Shown here: piece by piece, positions 47,270 through 55,524 of the stretch
Layout of the letters: each line of letters opens with the position of its first letter
Numbering within the stretch: position 1 is the first letter of the stretch
Source of the DNA: Saprospiraceae bacterium
Lineage (GTDB): Bacteria > Bacteroidota > Bacteroidia > Chitinophagales > Saprospiraceae
Reading direction: 5' to 3'
DNA length: 64,000 nucleotides
NCBI GenBank assembly: GCA_020629315.1
Contig: JAHDDO010000003.1
Coordinates: 36,973 to 100,972 of the forward strand
The notes under the pieces: generated by a model
Database searches by the model: none
The model's input: the letters and a program-made list of their open reading frames with translations, nothing else
What the model was told of the DNA's origin: nothing
Position numbers and translations under genes: made by a program

Positions 47270-49639
47270 ATGAAAAAGAATCTGATGAAAACACAGTTAC
47301 TCCACGTTATATTTTTAACCTTGACCTTTTCTGCCACTAGTCAAATCTATGTAGATCCTGCTGCAACTGGTGCAAATACAGGAAGTTCATGGAATGATGC
47401 TTACATAGATTTTCAAGATGCACTAGATGATAATTCCAGCGCTGAAGTTTGGTTGAAGGCGGGTGTATATAAACCTGGCATGAATAACGGTAGCCTCCAA
47501 TTTGTAGTGGGTTCTCCAAAACGTATATATGGTGGTTTTTCAGGAAGTGAAAGCTCCGTCGATGATCGGGACACAGACATAAATATTACTCATTTTACTG
47601 GAGACATTAATGATGATGATCAAGTGCTAGACCTTACAGCAAATCGAATAGATAATGCACTCCATTTATTATTAATCGATAGTACAGCGGTACAGGTAAC
47701 TGTAGATGGCATCCTATTTACTAATGGTAATACCGAAATGGAAGACAATGATCAGGCAGACTTTTTGGTGCGAGGTGGTGCAATTTATGCGAGAGCTGAG
47801 GTAGAAATAAATGATTGTGATTTTGAAGAGAATGTAGCTAGATCTGGAGGTGCTGTATACATTGATAGAACGACTAATTCAAAGGTTACAAATTGTAATT
47901 TCACAAATAATATGTCAGTCTCACAGGGGGCAGGACTGCTTTTAAATGCCAGTGAAAGTCCAACTATTGAGTATAATAACTTTGTTTCAAATAATGTGGT
48001 TAGAGGTTCATTGTATCTTCTTAGATGCAGTAATAGCACCGTAAATGAGTGTGATTTTACATTTAATAATATCATTAATAGTGAATGGGGAGGTGCTGGC
48101 ATGTTTCATTGGAACTGTATAAACTCAATGATCACAAATTGTGAGTTTAACGATAACACAGGACGAAATGCCTCGGGTATTTATATTGATGGGAGGGAGA
48201 TAGAATATGCCTTAACGGCGACATTGACAGGTTGTACATTTGACAGTAACACTAATACAGATTATGGGGGTGTTCTTTATGCTTGGACAGCCAATTATGA
48301 GATGTATAATTGCGACTTCACAGGTAATTCAGGACCAAACGCAACTTGTTTTTATCATGGTAGAACACGATACTATGTTGAGGATTGCACATTCATTACC
48401 AATACTGCTGATTTTGGAGCAGCAGGATCTAACTATAATGAAGGCACGGAAGGTTCCTTTGTTGGGTGTGATTTCCTTTTCAATGAATCATTCACAAGTG
48501 GTGGAGCTTGTATGGTTGGTTTTAAAGGTTTAGCCAATTTTGAAGGATGTACCTTTGAAAATAATGTAGCTAATTGGGGTGGTGCTATTTATATGCAAAA
48601 CGATACCAGTAAGGCTAGTTTTAGCAACTGTTACTTCTTAAATAATCAATCACAAAATTTTGGCGGCGCTATAAATGCATTTGCTGCTATTGAGCTTGAT
48701 ATCCTAGATTCGCAGTTTGAAGGAAATACAAGTGATTTCGGAGGGGCTTTATCATTTGATCTGGACACTTTGACTTCGATGGGTTATTTAAATATCGAGC
48801 GATCAGATTTCAGGTTAAATGTTGCGAATACTCAAGGGGGTGCTATTAACATTGGTAATTCACCAACTAGCATTCGCTCTTCTTTATTTGCACTTAATGC
48901 AGCACTTGGTAATGGTACTGGAGGGGCTATTTGCAATAATGCATATGACGAAAAAAATTCAGTATTGGCCATTACTAATAGCACCTTTGCCCACAATGAA
49001 GGTGAGTTATCAGCAGGAATAGCTCAGTTTGAAGATGAAACAGGTAAAGCTAGAGTTGATCTGTTAAATAATATACTATTCAACCCTGGAGGACTAGATT
49101 ATGCTATTGAAGCTGGAGAGCCAAATCTTGTTTCTCTAGGAGGTAATTTAATTTTGCAGGAAGGTTTGGAAGACGTATTTAATCAAGAGCTAGATGACAT
49201 TGGATCTGATCCTCTTTTTGAATCTATAGTAAATAGAGACTTTCATTTACAAACAGGAAGCCCTGCCATTAATACAGGGCTTTTGGAAGGAAGTCATGAC
49301 ACTGATTTGGATGGCAATTCAATAATTGAAGACCCTGATAAAGGCTGTTATGACCGAGGCGTATCCAGTATAAAAAATATATTACAAGAAGATTTCTTCG
49401 CCATTTTAGGCAACCCTACTAATGAGATCTTGCATTTAGAATTCAGCCAGTCTGTAGAAGGAAAGGTTAGAATATATCTTTTAAACCAAGAGGGAAAGTT
49501 GGCCATTTCTCATAGAGCTGAAAATACCTTTGACGGACAGCACATTAAAATGGATGTTTCTAATCTTAGCTCAGGTAGTTATTTTGTTTTGGTATATACG
49601 CCAAAAGGTAGTTTACAAAAACCAGTGATTATTCATTGA
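47270..49639 (+). CDS. Beta-helix surface protein with T9SS sorting domain
   Basis: 789 aa from ATG 47270. The frame is open for another 315 bases upstream but that overlaps the opposite gene and lacks coding character. A signal peptide ends near SATSQ (about residue 24). The start of the mature protein, YVDPAATGANTGSSWNDAY, and repeated GGAIY/GGAINI, C.F..N...GGA motifs mark a right-handed parallel beta-helix of the polymorphic outer-membrane/choice-of-anchor type (about 30-690). The last ~80 residues are a type A T9SS sorting domain (ILGNPTNEILHLEF ... SSGSYFVLVY). It is probably a secreted adhesin or polysaccharide-binding protein. A strong terminator follows 12 bases after the stop. Confidence 0.9.
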   Translation: MKKNLMKTQLLHVIFLTLTFSATSQIYVDPAATGANTGSSWNDAYIDFQDALDDNSSAEVWLKAGVYKPGMNNGSLQFVVGSPKRIYGGFSGSESSVDDRDTDINITHFTGDINDDDQVLDLTANRIDNALHLLLIDSTAVQVTVDGILFTNGNTEMEDNDQADFLVRGGAIYARAEVEINDCDFEENVARSGGAVYIDRTTNSKVTNCNFTNNMSVSQGAGLLLNASESPTIEYNNFVSNNVVRGSLYLLRCSNSTVNECDFTFNNIINSEWGGAGMFHWNCINSMITNCEFNDNTGRNASGIYIDGREIEYALTATLTGCTFDSNTNTDYGGVLYAWTANYEMYNCDFTGNSGPNATCFYHGRTRYYVEDCTFITNTADFGAAGSNYNEGTEGSFVGCDFLFNESFTSGGACMVGFKGLANFEGCTFENNVANWGGAIYMQNDTSKASFSNCYFLNNQSQNFGGAINAFAAIELDILDSQFEGNTSDFGGALSFDLDTLTSMGYLNIERSDFRLNVANTQGGAINIGNSPTSIRSSLFALNAALGNGTGGAICNNAYDEKNSVLAITNSTFAHNEGELSAGIAQFEDETGKARVDLLNNILFNPGGLDYAIEAGEPNLVSLGGNLILQEGLEDVFNQELDDIGSDPLFESIVNRDFHLQTGSPAINTGLLEGSHDTDLDGNSIIEDPDKGCYDRGVSSIKNILQEDFFAILGNPTNEILHLEFSQSVEGKVRIYLLNQEGKLAISHRAENTFDGQHIKMDVSNLSSGSYFVLVYTPKGSLQKPVIIH

Positions 49640-49651
49640 TTAAAAATAGTT

Positions 49652-49677
49652 GGAGTGCTAAATGCACTCCTTTTTTT
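49652..49677 (+). terminator. Strong intrinsic terminator after the beta-helix gene
   Basis: GGAGTGC, loop TAAAT, GCACTCC, then seven T: a perfect 7-bp stem and T run, 12 bases after the stop. The next gene's ATG (49678) is the very next base after the T run. Confidence 0.9.
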
Positions 49678-50451
49678 ATGAAATATTCGATTCGATCCGG
49701 GAAAGGAGATTTAGTATTTACTTGGAAAAAGAAGGTAGATTCAAAATACACAATTATCTATTTGCACGATTCTTTAGGAAGTATTGCTTTGTGGAGAGAT
49801 TTTCCAGAGCTAATTGACTCTTCGTTCAGTAGTGACATATTTATTTATGATCGATTGGGATATGGATTATCTGATAGAGATCCAGAATTAAGGCAACGAG
49901 GCGATGATTACCTTCACATAGAAGCTGAAATTTTAGTGGAACTTATAAAAGATCTATCTATAAAAAATCCAATCTTATTTGGCCATAGTGATGGTGGTTC
50001 GATAGCGCTTATAGCTGCATCCATTCCAGGGAATACTATTTTGGGTGTAGTCACTGAAGGGGCTCATGTGTTTGTAGAGGAAATTACATTGGAAGGGATT
50101 ATGAATGTCCATAGTGACTTAGATGATACTAAATTAGAAGAACGCCTTGAGAAGTATCACCCAGGAAAAGTACAAGATGTTTTATTTGCATGGATCGAAA
50201 CGTGGCAGAGACCCTCATTTAGAAATTGGACGCTTGTGCCATTATTACCTCAAATTACTGTTCCTGTATTAGTTATTCAGGGTGAAGACGATGAGTTTGG
50301 TTCCCCATTACAAGTAGATGCTATCGTTCAAAGTTGTGCAGGAATATCAGAAGGACTAATGATTGAAAATGCCAAACACACACCGCATAAAGAAAACAGA
50401 GCAATGACTTTTGATATAGTCAGCCAATTTTTAAATAAACATTTTAATTAA
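49678..50451 (+). CDS. Alpha/beta hydrolase
   Basis: 257 aa, cytoplasmic (no signal). The nucleophile elbow is GHSDGG with Ser104. The other triad members are likely an Asp in VIQGEDDEFGS and the His in NAKHTPHKE. HDSLGSIALWRDFP gives the oxyanion-hole region. The substrate is unknown; relatives include esterases and proline iminopeptidase-like enzymes. The ATG follows a terminator T run directly, with no room for a promoter or ribosome site between, so it may depend on read-through or a promoter within the beta-helix gene. An in-frame TTG at 49636 lies before the terminator. It converges on the M28 peptidase with an 8-base overlap. Confidence 0.85.
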   Translation: MKYSIRSGKGDLVFTWKKKVDSKYTIIYLHDSLGSIALWRDFPELIDSSFSSDIFIYDRLGYGLSDRDPELRQRGDDYLHIEAEILVELIKDLSIKNPILFGHSDGGSIALIAASIPGNTILGVVTEGAHVFVEEITLEGIMNVHSDLDDTKLEERLEKYHPGKVQDVLFAWIETWQRPSFRNWTLVPLLPQITVPVLVIQGEDDEFGSPLQVDAIVQSCAGISEGLMIENAKHTPHKENRAMTFDIVSQFLNKHFN

Positions 50452-51913
50452 TACCTCTTTGGCCTGTTACCCAAGGGTCCCATACATTAAACATTCTCAT
50501 GGTAAACTCTAAAGAGTGTTTGTCAAAGATGTCTTGCACTTGTGCTCGATTTTGTCTGTTTAATAATTCAGCTTCTTGATTGCTCATATTTGCAAATGAT
50601 AATGTCAATGCTGCAATAATAGCCGAATTGGTATTTAATGATTCTAGATCAACTTTGTCATATGTGTCAGAACTAGCGTGATAATTAATACCATAAACTG
50701 AAGGTTTATGATTGGCAACCAGATTAGGAACACCTTGTAGCATAAAGTCAAAATTATCAGTTCCTACAATCGGTGCATTTATATTTAAATATTGACCTAG
50801 GGTATCAACGGATAGTAAGACTGAATCCAATATAGGTATAAGTTCGTCTCTTCCATTAGTAAAAAAACCAATGATGGGACCACTGCCAATGTCTACAGAT
50901 AGCGCCATTTTGTGGTTGTCCAATTCGTCTATATTTTCTTTGGTATAATGCCAAGAACCAAAGTAGCCTTGCTCTTCTCCATTCCAAAGGGCAAAGCGAA
51001 TCGTCCTTTTTGGTTTGATACCCAGGCGGGTCATTTGTCTGGCAATATCAATCATCATTGAAACATTACAAGCATTATCGTTAGCTCCTGTACCCAAAGC
51101 CCAAGAATCTATGTGAGCCCCTATAATGATAATCTCTTCCGGTTTTTCTGAACCTTTAATTTCGGCTATTACATTTTCACTTTGAAACGCCTCGCCTATG
51201 GAGGCATTTACTTCAATAGTGACGTCAAGCTTACTTCCATTTTCAATCAATCGGATACATCTCTTTGCATCTTCTCTTGCCATTACAAATTGAGGCATGG
51301 CATTGTCAGCCGTTTTAGCAGTTATAAAGCGATATAAAAGCCCTTTTGGTCTTGAAGACATAAAAATGATTCCTTTTGCCCCTCTTTTCCGTGCATTAAA
51401 CTCAGCAATAGCAGCATTGGTATATTCCTCAAAAAGGCCATTGATATCTAAACACAATTCAGATTCTACTAGTACAAAAGAATTGGATAGATCTTGTGGG
51501 TATCCTTCAAAGTCTTTATCTGTGCCCAAACCCAGATAGACTACATTTCCTTGATATTTCCCAGGGGGTGTTTTGTATTTCGATACGGCTTGTACATCAA
51601 ATGATTGATCTCCAGTAAGATTCATTTTGGTGTATTCCGCTAACCAGAGTGAAGGCATAGAGAAAGTATCTTTTTCTACGCTGAGCCCCGCTGATTTAAA
51701 TCGTTCATACGTCCAATCTACTGCCGTTTCATTAGCAGCTGAGCCAGTAACCCTTCCTCCAATGGCATCGCATATATATTGGAGATCAGCTTCCATTGGA
51801 CTATCATCTAGCATAGCTTGGATTAATGTAGATATGTCGGATTGTGCTACTATTGTTTTATTTGTCCATAGGGATAGGACAATAAATAGGAAAGCAACAA
51901 TGATATTATGCAT
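50444..51913 (-). CDS. Secreted M28-family zinc aminopeptidase
   Basis: 489 aa with a signal peptide (1-23, KTIVAQ). A PA (protease-associated) insert lies at about 120-235 and the M28 catalytic domain at about 250-445. Metal ligands are visible: His and Asp in IIGAHIDSWALGTGANDN, the Glu pair in LWNGEEQGYFG, Asp in SVDIGSG and a late His in NYHASSDTYDK. These are two-zinc aminopeptidases/carboxypeptidases that trim peptides in the periplasm or outside. No T9SS domain is present. A near-consensus -7 box lies 4 bases upstream of the ATG. Confidence 0.92.
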   Translation of the reverse strand: MHNIIVAFLFIVLSLWTNKTIVAQSDISTLIQAMLDDSPMEADLQYICDAIGGRVTGSAANETAVDWTYERFKSAGLSVEKDTFSMPSLWLAEYTKMNLTGDQSFDVQAVSKYKTPPGKYQGNVVYLGLGTDKDFEGYPQDLSNSFVLVESELCLDINGLFEEYTNAAIAEFNARKRGAKGIIFMSSRPKGLLYRFITAKTADNAMPQFVMAREDAKRCIRLIENGSKLDVTIEVNASIGEAFQSENVIAEIKGSEKPEEIIIIGAHIDSWALGTGANDNACNVSMMIDIARQMTRLGIKPKRTIRFALWNGEEQGYFGSWHYTKENIDELDNHKMALSVDIGSGPIIGFFTNGRDELIPILDSVLLSVDTLGQYLNINAPIVGTDNFDFMLQGVPNLVANHKPSVYGINYHASSDTYDKVDLESLNTNSAIIAALTLSFANMSNQEAELLNRQNRAQVQDIFDKHSLEFTMRMFNVWDPWVTGQRGIN

Positions 51914-51917
51914 GATA

Positions 51918-51926
51918 CAAATGTTA
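51918..51926 (-). promoter_or_regulatory. Near-consensus -7 box TAACATTTG, 4 bases before an ATG
   Basis: The minus strand reads TA-ACA-TTTG, one base longer than TAnnTTTG, ending 4 bases before the M28 peptidase ATG (51913). The spacing matches the other leaderless candidates. Confidence 0.3.
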
Positions 51927-52087
51927 AAATTTAGTTCTCCTTAACACTTAAACCTTCTCAAGTTCTTCCTTTCTTAACACTAGTTAAGGAATCCGGTTAA
52001 ACTCCATTTAAGTGGGATTTGTGTACCCAACAAAATAGTTGAAATGTTAGACATTTAAAGTAATTGTTAATGCAAAAACTAACTATT

Positions 52088-53254
52088 ATGAAACGGCTAT
52101 TCCTATTTACGGCACTCGCAGTTTTAATTTCCTCATGTGCCAATTTGGACAAACTTGTGGAAGATGGAAGATATGAAGAAGCGATCCACAAGACGATTCG
52201 TAAAATGAAAGGTGACAAGCACAAGAAAACAAAACATGTTTTAGCCTTGGAAGAAGCATTTAATCGAATTCAAGATAGAGACCTCAGACAAGCAAAAGGT
52301 TTAGAAACAGGAGCTAATGGTAATGATTGGGATAGAATCTATCGACTTTACAAAGATATTTCAGAGCGTCAGTCTCTCGTTCGTCCATTTCTTCCTTTAG
52401 TTAGTAAAGATGGATATAGAGCAAGCTTCAATTTTATAAAAGTGGAGCCTTTATTGACTAAAGCTGCGGAGAATGCAGCGGATCATCATTACACAACGGC
52501 ACTTAGATATATCGAACGTGGAAGTGATGGGGATAAAATGGCTGCACGTAGTGCTTTGGCAAGTTTGGATAGAGTAGAACAGTACTTTGTGGATTATAAA
52601 GATGTGTATGATTTAAAGAAACAAGCAGAATATTTAGGTAAAACCAGAATCATGGTTGTGTTAGAAAATCATGCTCCTGTTATCATACCAAGCGCTTTTG
52701 AAGAAGAAGTATTATCGATCTCCGTAAGAGACCTTAATACTAGATATAAAGAATTCTATCTGAATCACAGAGACAACTTAGATGTTATTGCTAAGCTAGA
52801 TATTTTAGGTATGGATGTGAGTCCAGAAAGAGAAAGCATTCGACATTTTGATGAGCAGAAAAGGGTCAAAGATGGCTGGGAGTATATGCTAGATACTAGA
52901 GGTAATATCCTTAGGGATTCTCTAGGTAACAAAGTAAAAGTAGATAAGTATATCATTGCTAGAGCAAGAGTAGATGAGATGCACAGAGAAAAAAGAGCGA
53001 TTGTATATGGTAAGGTCCGTTATATTGATGCTCGAACTAATGAACTGATTGATACTAGACCTATTGAAGTGGAAAGCATTTTTGAAGACTATGCAGTACA
53101 GTTTAGTGGTGATCGAAGAGCGTTATCAGATCAGTGTATTGATAGATTAAAGCCGTATCCAGCACCATTCCCTAGTAACTACCAAATGACTTTGACGGCG
53201 GCTGAAATAGTGAAGGAAAAATGGAAAAGTGATTTAGAAAGGCAGTTTAGGTAA
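52088..53254 (+). CDS. Lipoprotein with TPR-like N-terminus, unknown function
   Basis: 388 aa from ATG 52088; in-frame ATG 52070 and TTG 52064 only lengthen the signal. A clean lipoprotein signal (MKRLFLFTALAVLISSC, Cys17) leads into KLVEDGRYEEAIHKTIRKM, a TPR-like helical start, followed by a helical region to about 200 and a mixed domain to the end. It is rich in charged residues (RARVDEMHREKRAIVYGKVR). I do not recognise a named family. It stands alone, with a bidirectional terminator shared with the next gene. Confidence 0.78.
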   Translation: MKRLFLFTALAVLISSCANLDKLVEDGRYEEAIHKTIRKMKGDKHKKTKHVLALEEAFNRIQDRDLRQAKGLETGANGNDWDRIYRLYKDISERQSLVRPFLPLVSKDGYRASFNFIKVEPLLTKAAENAADHHYTTALRYIERGSDGDKMAARSALASLDRVEQYFVDYKDVYDLKKQAEYLGKTRIMVVLENHAPVIIPSAFEEEVLSISVRDLNTRYKEFYLNHRDNLDVIAKLDILGMDVSPERESIRHFDEQKRVKDGWEYMLDTRGNILRDSLGNKVKVDKYIIARARVDEMHREKRAIVYGKVRYIDARTNELIDTRPIEVESIFEDYAVQFSGDRRALSDQCIDRLKPYPAPFPSNYQMTLTAAEIVKEKWKSDLERQFR

Positions 53255-53256
53255 AT

Positions 53257-53290
53257 AAAAAAAGGGAAGCTATTTAGCCTCCCTTTTTTT
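53257..53290. terminator. Bidirectional terminator between convergent genes
   Basis: AAAAAAAGGGA-GCT, loop ATTT, AGC-TCCCTTTTTTT: stem with one mismatch, T runs on both strands. It sits right after the lipoprotein stop and 18 bases past the stop of the opposite T9SS cargo gene. Confidence 0.85.
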
Positions 53291-53307
53291 ATTGTTTTCA
53301 CTTTAGT

Positions 53308-53994
53308 CTATCGTTTACTTAAGCGAATGGCTTTTAATAAATTGCCATCTACATCGTATGTTCTTACTAAATACAAGCCGTTATTCAGATTATTAACTGA
53401 ATATGCTTGATTAGGGAAGTGATCGAAACGCTCAATCTCTTGGCCAACAATACTGAAAATAGCAATCGTAGCTACCTTGTCATCATTCGATAGCTGGAAA
53501 TAGTCAATAGCTGGATTTGGATATACATTCATATCCGTTATGATAGACTCGTCATTAACTGACGAAACCATTTCTACTGTAAAATCTACAGGTGTCTCAA
53601 AAAGAAGATCACTACCTTCACAATCAGTAGTCACTTTCAACTGAACAACACCTTCTCCTGCAGTATCTTTTGGCTTAATTTTAACCATAAATGTCATTGT
53701 TGCTCCCGCAGCTAATACATTGGGATCGTTACAAGGACAAGCTAAAATACCTGGAGAATAGCATAAATTGTTATCACAAACTACAATTTGCCATGGCGCG
53801 GGTCCATCTTTTTGCTCTACTTGCCAGAAAAAGGTTTCTTCTGTAGTACCTGTGTTTGTTACTTGAATATCAACAGTAATTTCCGTCATGTCGGAAGTAC
53901 CGACACCGATAGGCTCATCAGGGCTCCACACTAACTGTGCATTGGCACCGAAAGCCAGTAAGAAAATACATAGGGTTAGTAAATTTCTCATCAT
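53308..53994 (-). CDS. Small Ig-like protein with T9SS type A sorting domain
   Basis: 228 aa from ATG 53994 (ATG 53991 also possible). A TTG at 54012 is in frame but lies inside a consensus promoter box. A signal peptide ends at FGANAQ. The body is one Ig-like domain (about 25-140: ITVDIQVTNTGTTEETFFW) with a cysteine-rich insert (CDNNLCYSPGILACPC). The last ~75 residues are a type A T9SS sorting domain (NVYPNPAIDYFQLS ... LNNGLYLVRTYD). It is likely exported through SprA. Its function is unknown. Confidence 0.85.
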   Translation of the reverse strand: MMRNLLTLCIFLLAFGANAQLVWSPDEPIGVGTSDMTEITVDIQVTNTGTTEETFFWQVEQKDGPAPWQIVVCDNNLCYSPGILACPCNDPNVLAAGATMTFMVKIKPKDTAGEGVVQLKVTTDCEGSDLLFETPVDFTVEMVSSVNDESIITDMNVYPNPAIDYFQLSNDDKVATIAIFSIVGQEIERFDHFPNQAYSVNNLNNGLYLVRTYDVDGNLLKAIRLSKR

Positions 53995-54009
53995 CCAATC
54001 TCTTTGGAC

Positions 54010-54017
54010 CAAATATA
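54010..54017 (-). promoter_or_regulatory. -7 promoter box TATATTTG for the Ig-like T9SS cargo gene
   Basis: The minus strand reads TATATTTG (exact consensus), 15 bases before ATG 53994. It excludes the upstream in-frame TTG at 54012 as the start. Confidence 0.5.
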
Positions 54018-54102
54018 ATTAAATATGCCGGAAAATCACCTATAAAGTAGACTTTAAAAAGCGTATTCCCGACGTTTTAGAATATTTGCCTTTTTAGTTC
54101 AT

Positions 54103-54120
54103 CCGTCCAAAAATGGACGG
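54103..54120. promoter_or_regulatory. Perfect palindrome CCGTCCA-AAAA-TGGACGG, candidate operator
   Basis: A perfect 7-bp inverted repeat with a 4-base spacer, GC-rich in AT-rich surroundings. It lies 48 bases upstream of the near-consensus -7 box of the electron-transfer operon and about 85 bases upstream of the opposite cargo gene's box. It has no T run, so a regulator site is likelier than a terminator. Confidence 0.55.
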
Positions 54121-54168
54121 TAATGGCTATTATTTTATCTGTTTTCTAGAAATACAATCTCTTATTTG

Positions 54169-54176
54169 TACTTTTC
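54169..54176 (+). promoter_or_regulatory. Near-consensus -7 box TACTTTTC, 4 bases before an ATG
   Basis: One mismatch to TAnnTTTG (final G is C), ending 4 bases before ATG 54181. Confidence 0.3.
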
Positions 54177-54180
54177 ATCT

Positions 54181-55524
54181 ATGCATGTTGTAATCATTGG
54201 AAATGGGATAAGCGGTATAACAGCAGCCCGCTGGATCCGGAAATTATCAGACCACCAGATCACTGTAATCTCTTCAGAAAGTAAATATTTCTATTCCCGG
54301 ACGGCTTTGATGTATATATACATGGGACATCTCACCCAATCATGTACTCAACCTTATGAAGCGGAGTTTTGGACCAAAAATAACATTGGACTAAAACAAA
54401 CTCATGTCAATAAAATAGACTTTGATAATAAGTCCTTACAAACGGATGATGGACCCATATCTTATGATAAATTGATACTGGCTGTAGGGTCAAAGAGCAA
54501 TAAATTTGGTTGGCCTGGCCAAGACCTAGATGGGGTAGGTGGTTTGTATAATCTCCAAGATTTGGAGTATATGGAAACCTACAGTAAGGGTTTAACCAGA
54601 GCTGTAGTTGTAGGTGGTGGATTGATCGGTATAGAAATGGCTGAAATGTTTCATTCGAGAAATATTCCCGTTACTATGCTAGTACGAGAAAACAGTTATT
54701 GGAACAATGTTCTACCTTCAGAAGAATCTAACTTGGTTTCAAAGCACATAAATGATCACCATATAGATTTACGTTTAGGCGTTAATCTAGGTGAAATTAT
54801 TGATGATGGAAATGGGAAAGCCTGTGCCGTAACCATCAAAGAAACGGGAGAACGAATCAATTGTGGATTTGTGGGATTGACAGCAGGCGTAAGCCCTAAT
54901 ATTGCTTTCGTAAAAGAAACATCATTACATACTGGACGTGGGATCCAAGTCAATTCGTTTTTAGAAACCAATATCCCTGATGTATATGCCATAGGCGATT
55001 GTGCGGAACAAAAAGAACCTTTGCCTGGCCGGAGGCCGGTGGAAGCGATATGGTACACAGGTAGAATGATGGGAGAGACCGTAGCCTATAATGTCTGCGG
55101 AAAACGTATAGCTTATGACCCAGGTCTTTGGTTTAATTCAGCTAAGTTCTTAGATGTAGAATATCAAGTCTACGGAACGGTTTTGGCCAATCCTCCAGAG
55201 AATCATAGTTCTTTGTTTTGGCAACATCCAGATGGTGAGAAAAGTATCCGATTAGTGTATGATAAAAAAGACAAAATAATTTTGGGCTTTAACCTAATGG
55301 GTGTTCGGTATCGACATGAGGTTTGCGAAAAATGGATATTGGAACGGACCCCGGTCGAAACTGTATTACAAAACCTTTCTTTGGCCAACTTCGATCCTGA
55401 ATTTTATAAGAGTCACGAATCAGATTTAGTAAGCCAATATAACCAACAATCTGGGGCGAATCTCAGCCTCAAATCAAAGAGAAGCTGGAATTTAGTTCAT
55501 AAATTTTTAACTACACGATCATGA
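54181..55524 (+). CDS. NAD(P)/FAD-dependent oxidoreductase
   Basis: 447 aa from ATG 54181; a TTG at 54166 precedes the promoter box and is rejected. FAD-binding GNGISG (7-12), NAD(P)-binding VVVGGGLIGIE (near 145) and the second FAD motif VYAIGDCAE identify a two-dinucleotide-fold oxidoreductase of the rubredoxin reductase/nitrite reductase N-domain type. No redox-active CxxC is visible. The C-terminal ~130 residues carry an extra domain. It overlaps the polyferredoxin gene by 4 bases (ATGA), which suggests it passes electrons from NAD(P)H to that membrane protein. The acceptor is unknown. Confidence 0.88.
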   Translation: MHVVIIGNGISGITAARWIRKLSDHQITVISSESKYFYSRTALMYIYMGHLTQSCTQPYEAEFWTKNNIGLKQTHVNKIDFDNKSLQTDDGPISYDKLILAVGSKSNKFGWPGQDLDGVGGLYNLQDLEYMETYSKGLTRAVVVGGGLIGIEMAEMFHSRNIPVTMLVRENSYWNNVLPSEESNLVSKHINDHHIDLRLGVNLGEIIDDGNGKACAVTIKETGERINCGFVGLTAGVSPNIAFVKETSLHTGRGIQVNSFLETNIPDVYAIGDCAEQKEPLPGRRPVEAIWYTGRMMGETVAYNVCGKRIAYDPGLWFNSAKFLDVEYQVYGTVLANPPENHSSLFWQHPDGEKSIRLVYDKKDKIILGFNLMGVRYRHEVCEKWILERTPVETVLQNLSLANFDPEFYKSHESDLVSQYNQQSGANLSLKSKRSWNLVHKFLTTRS

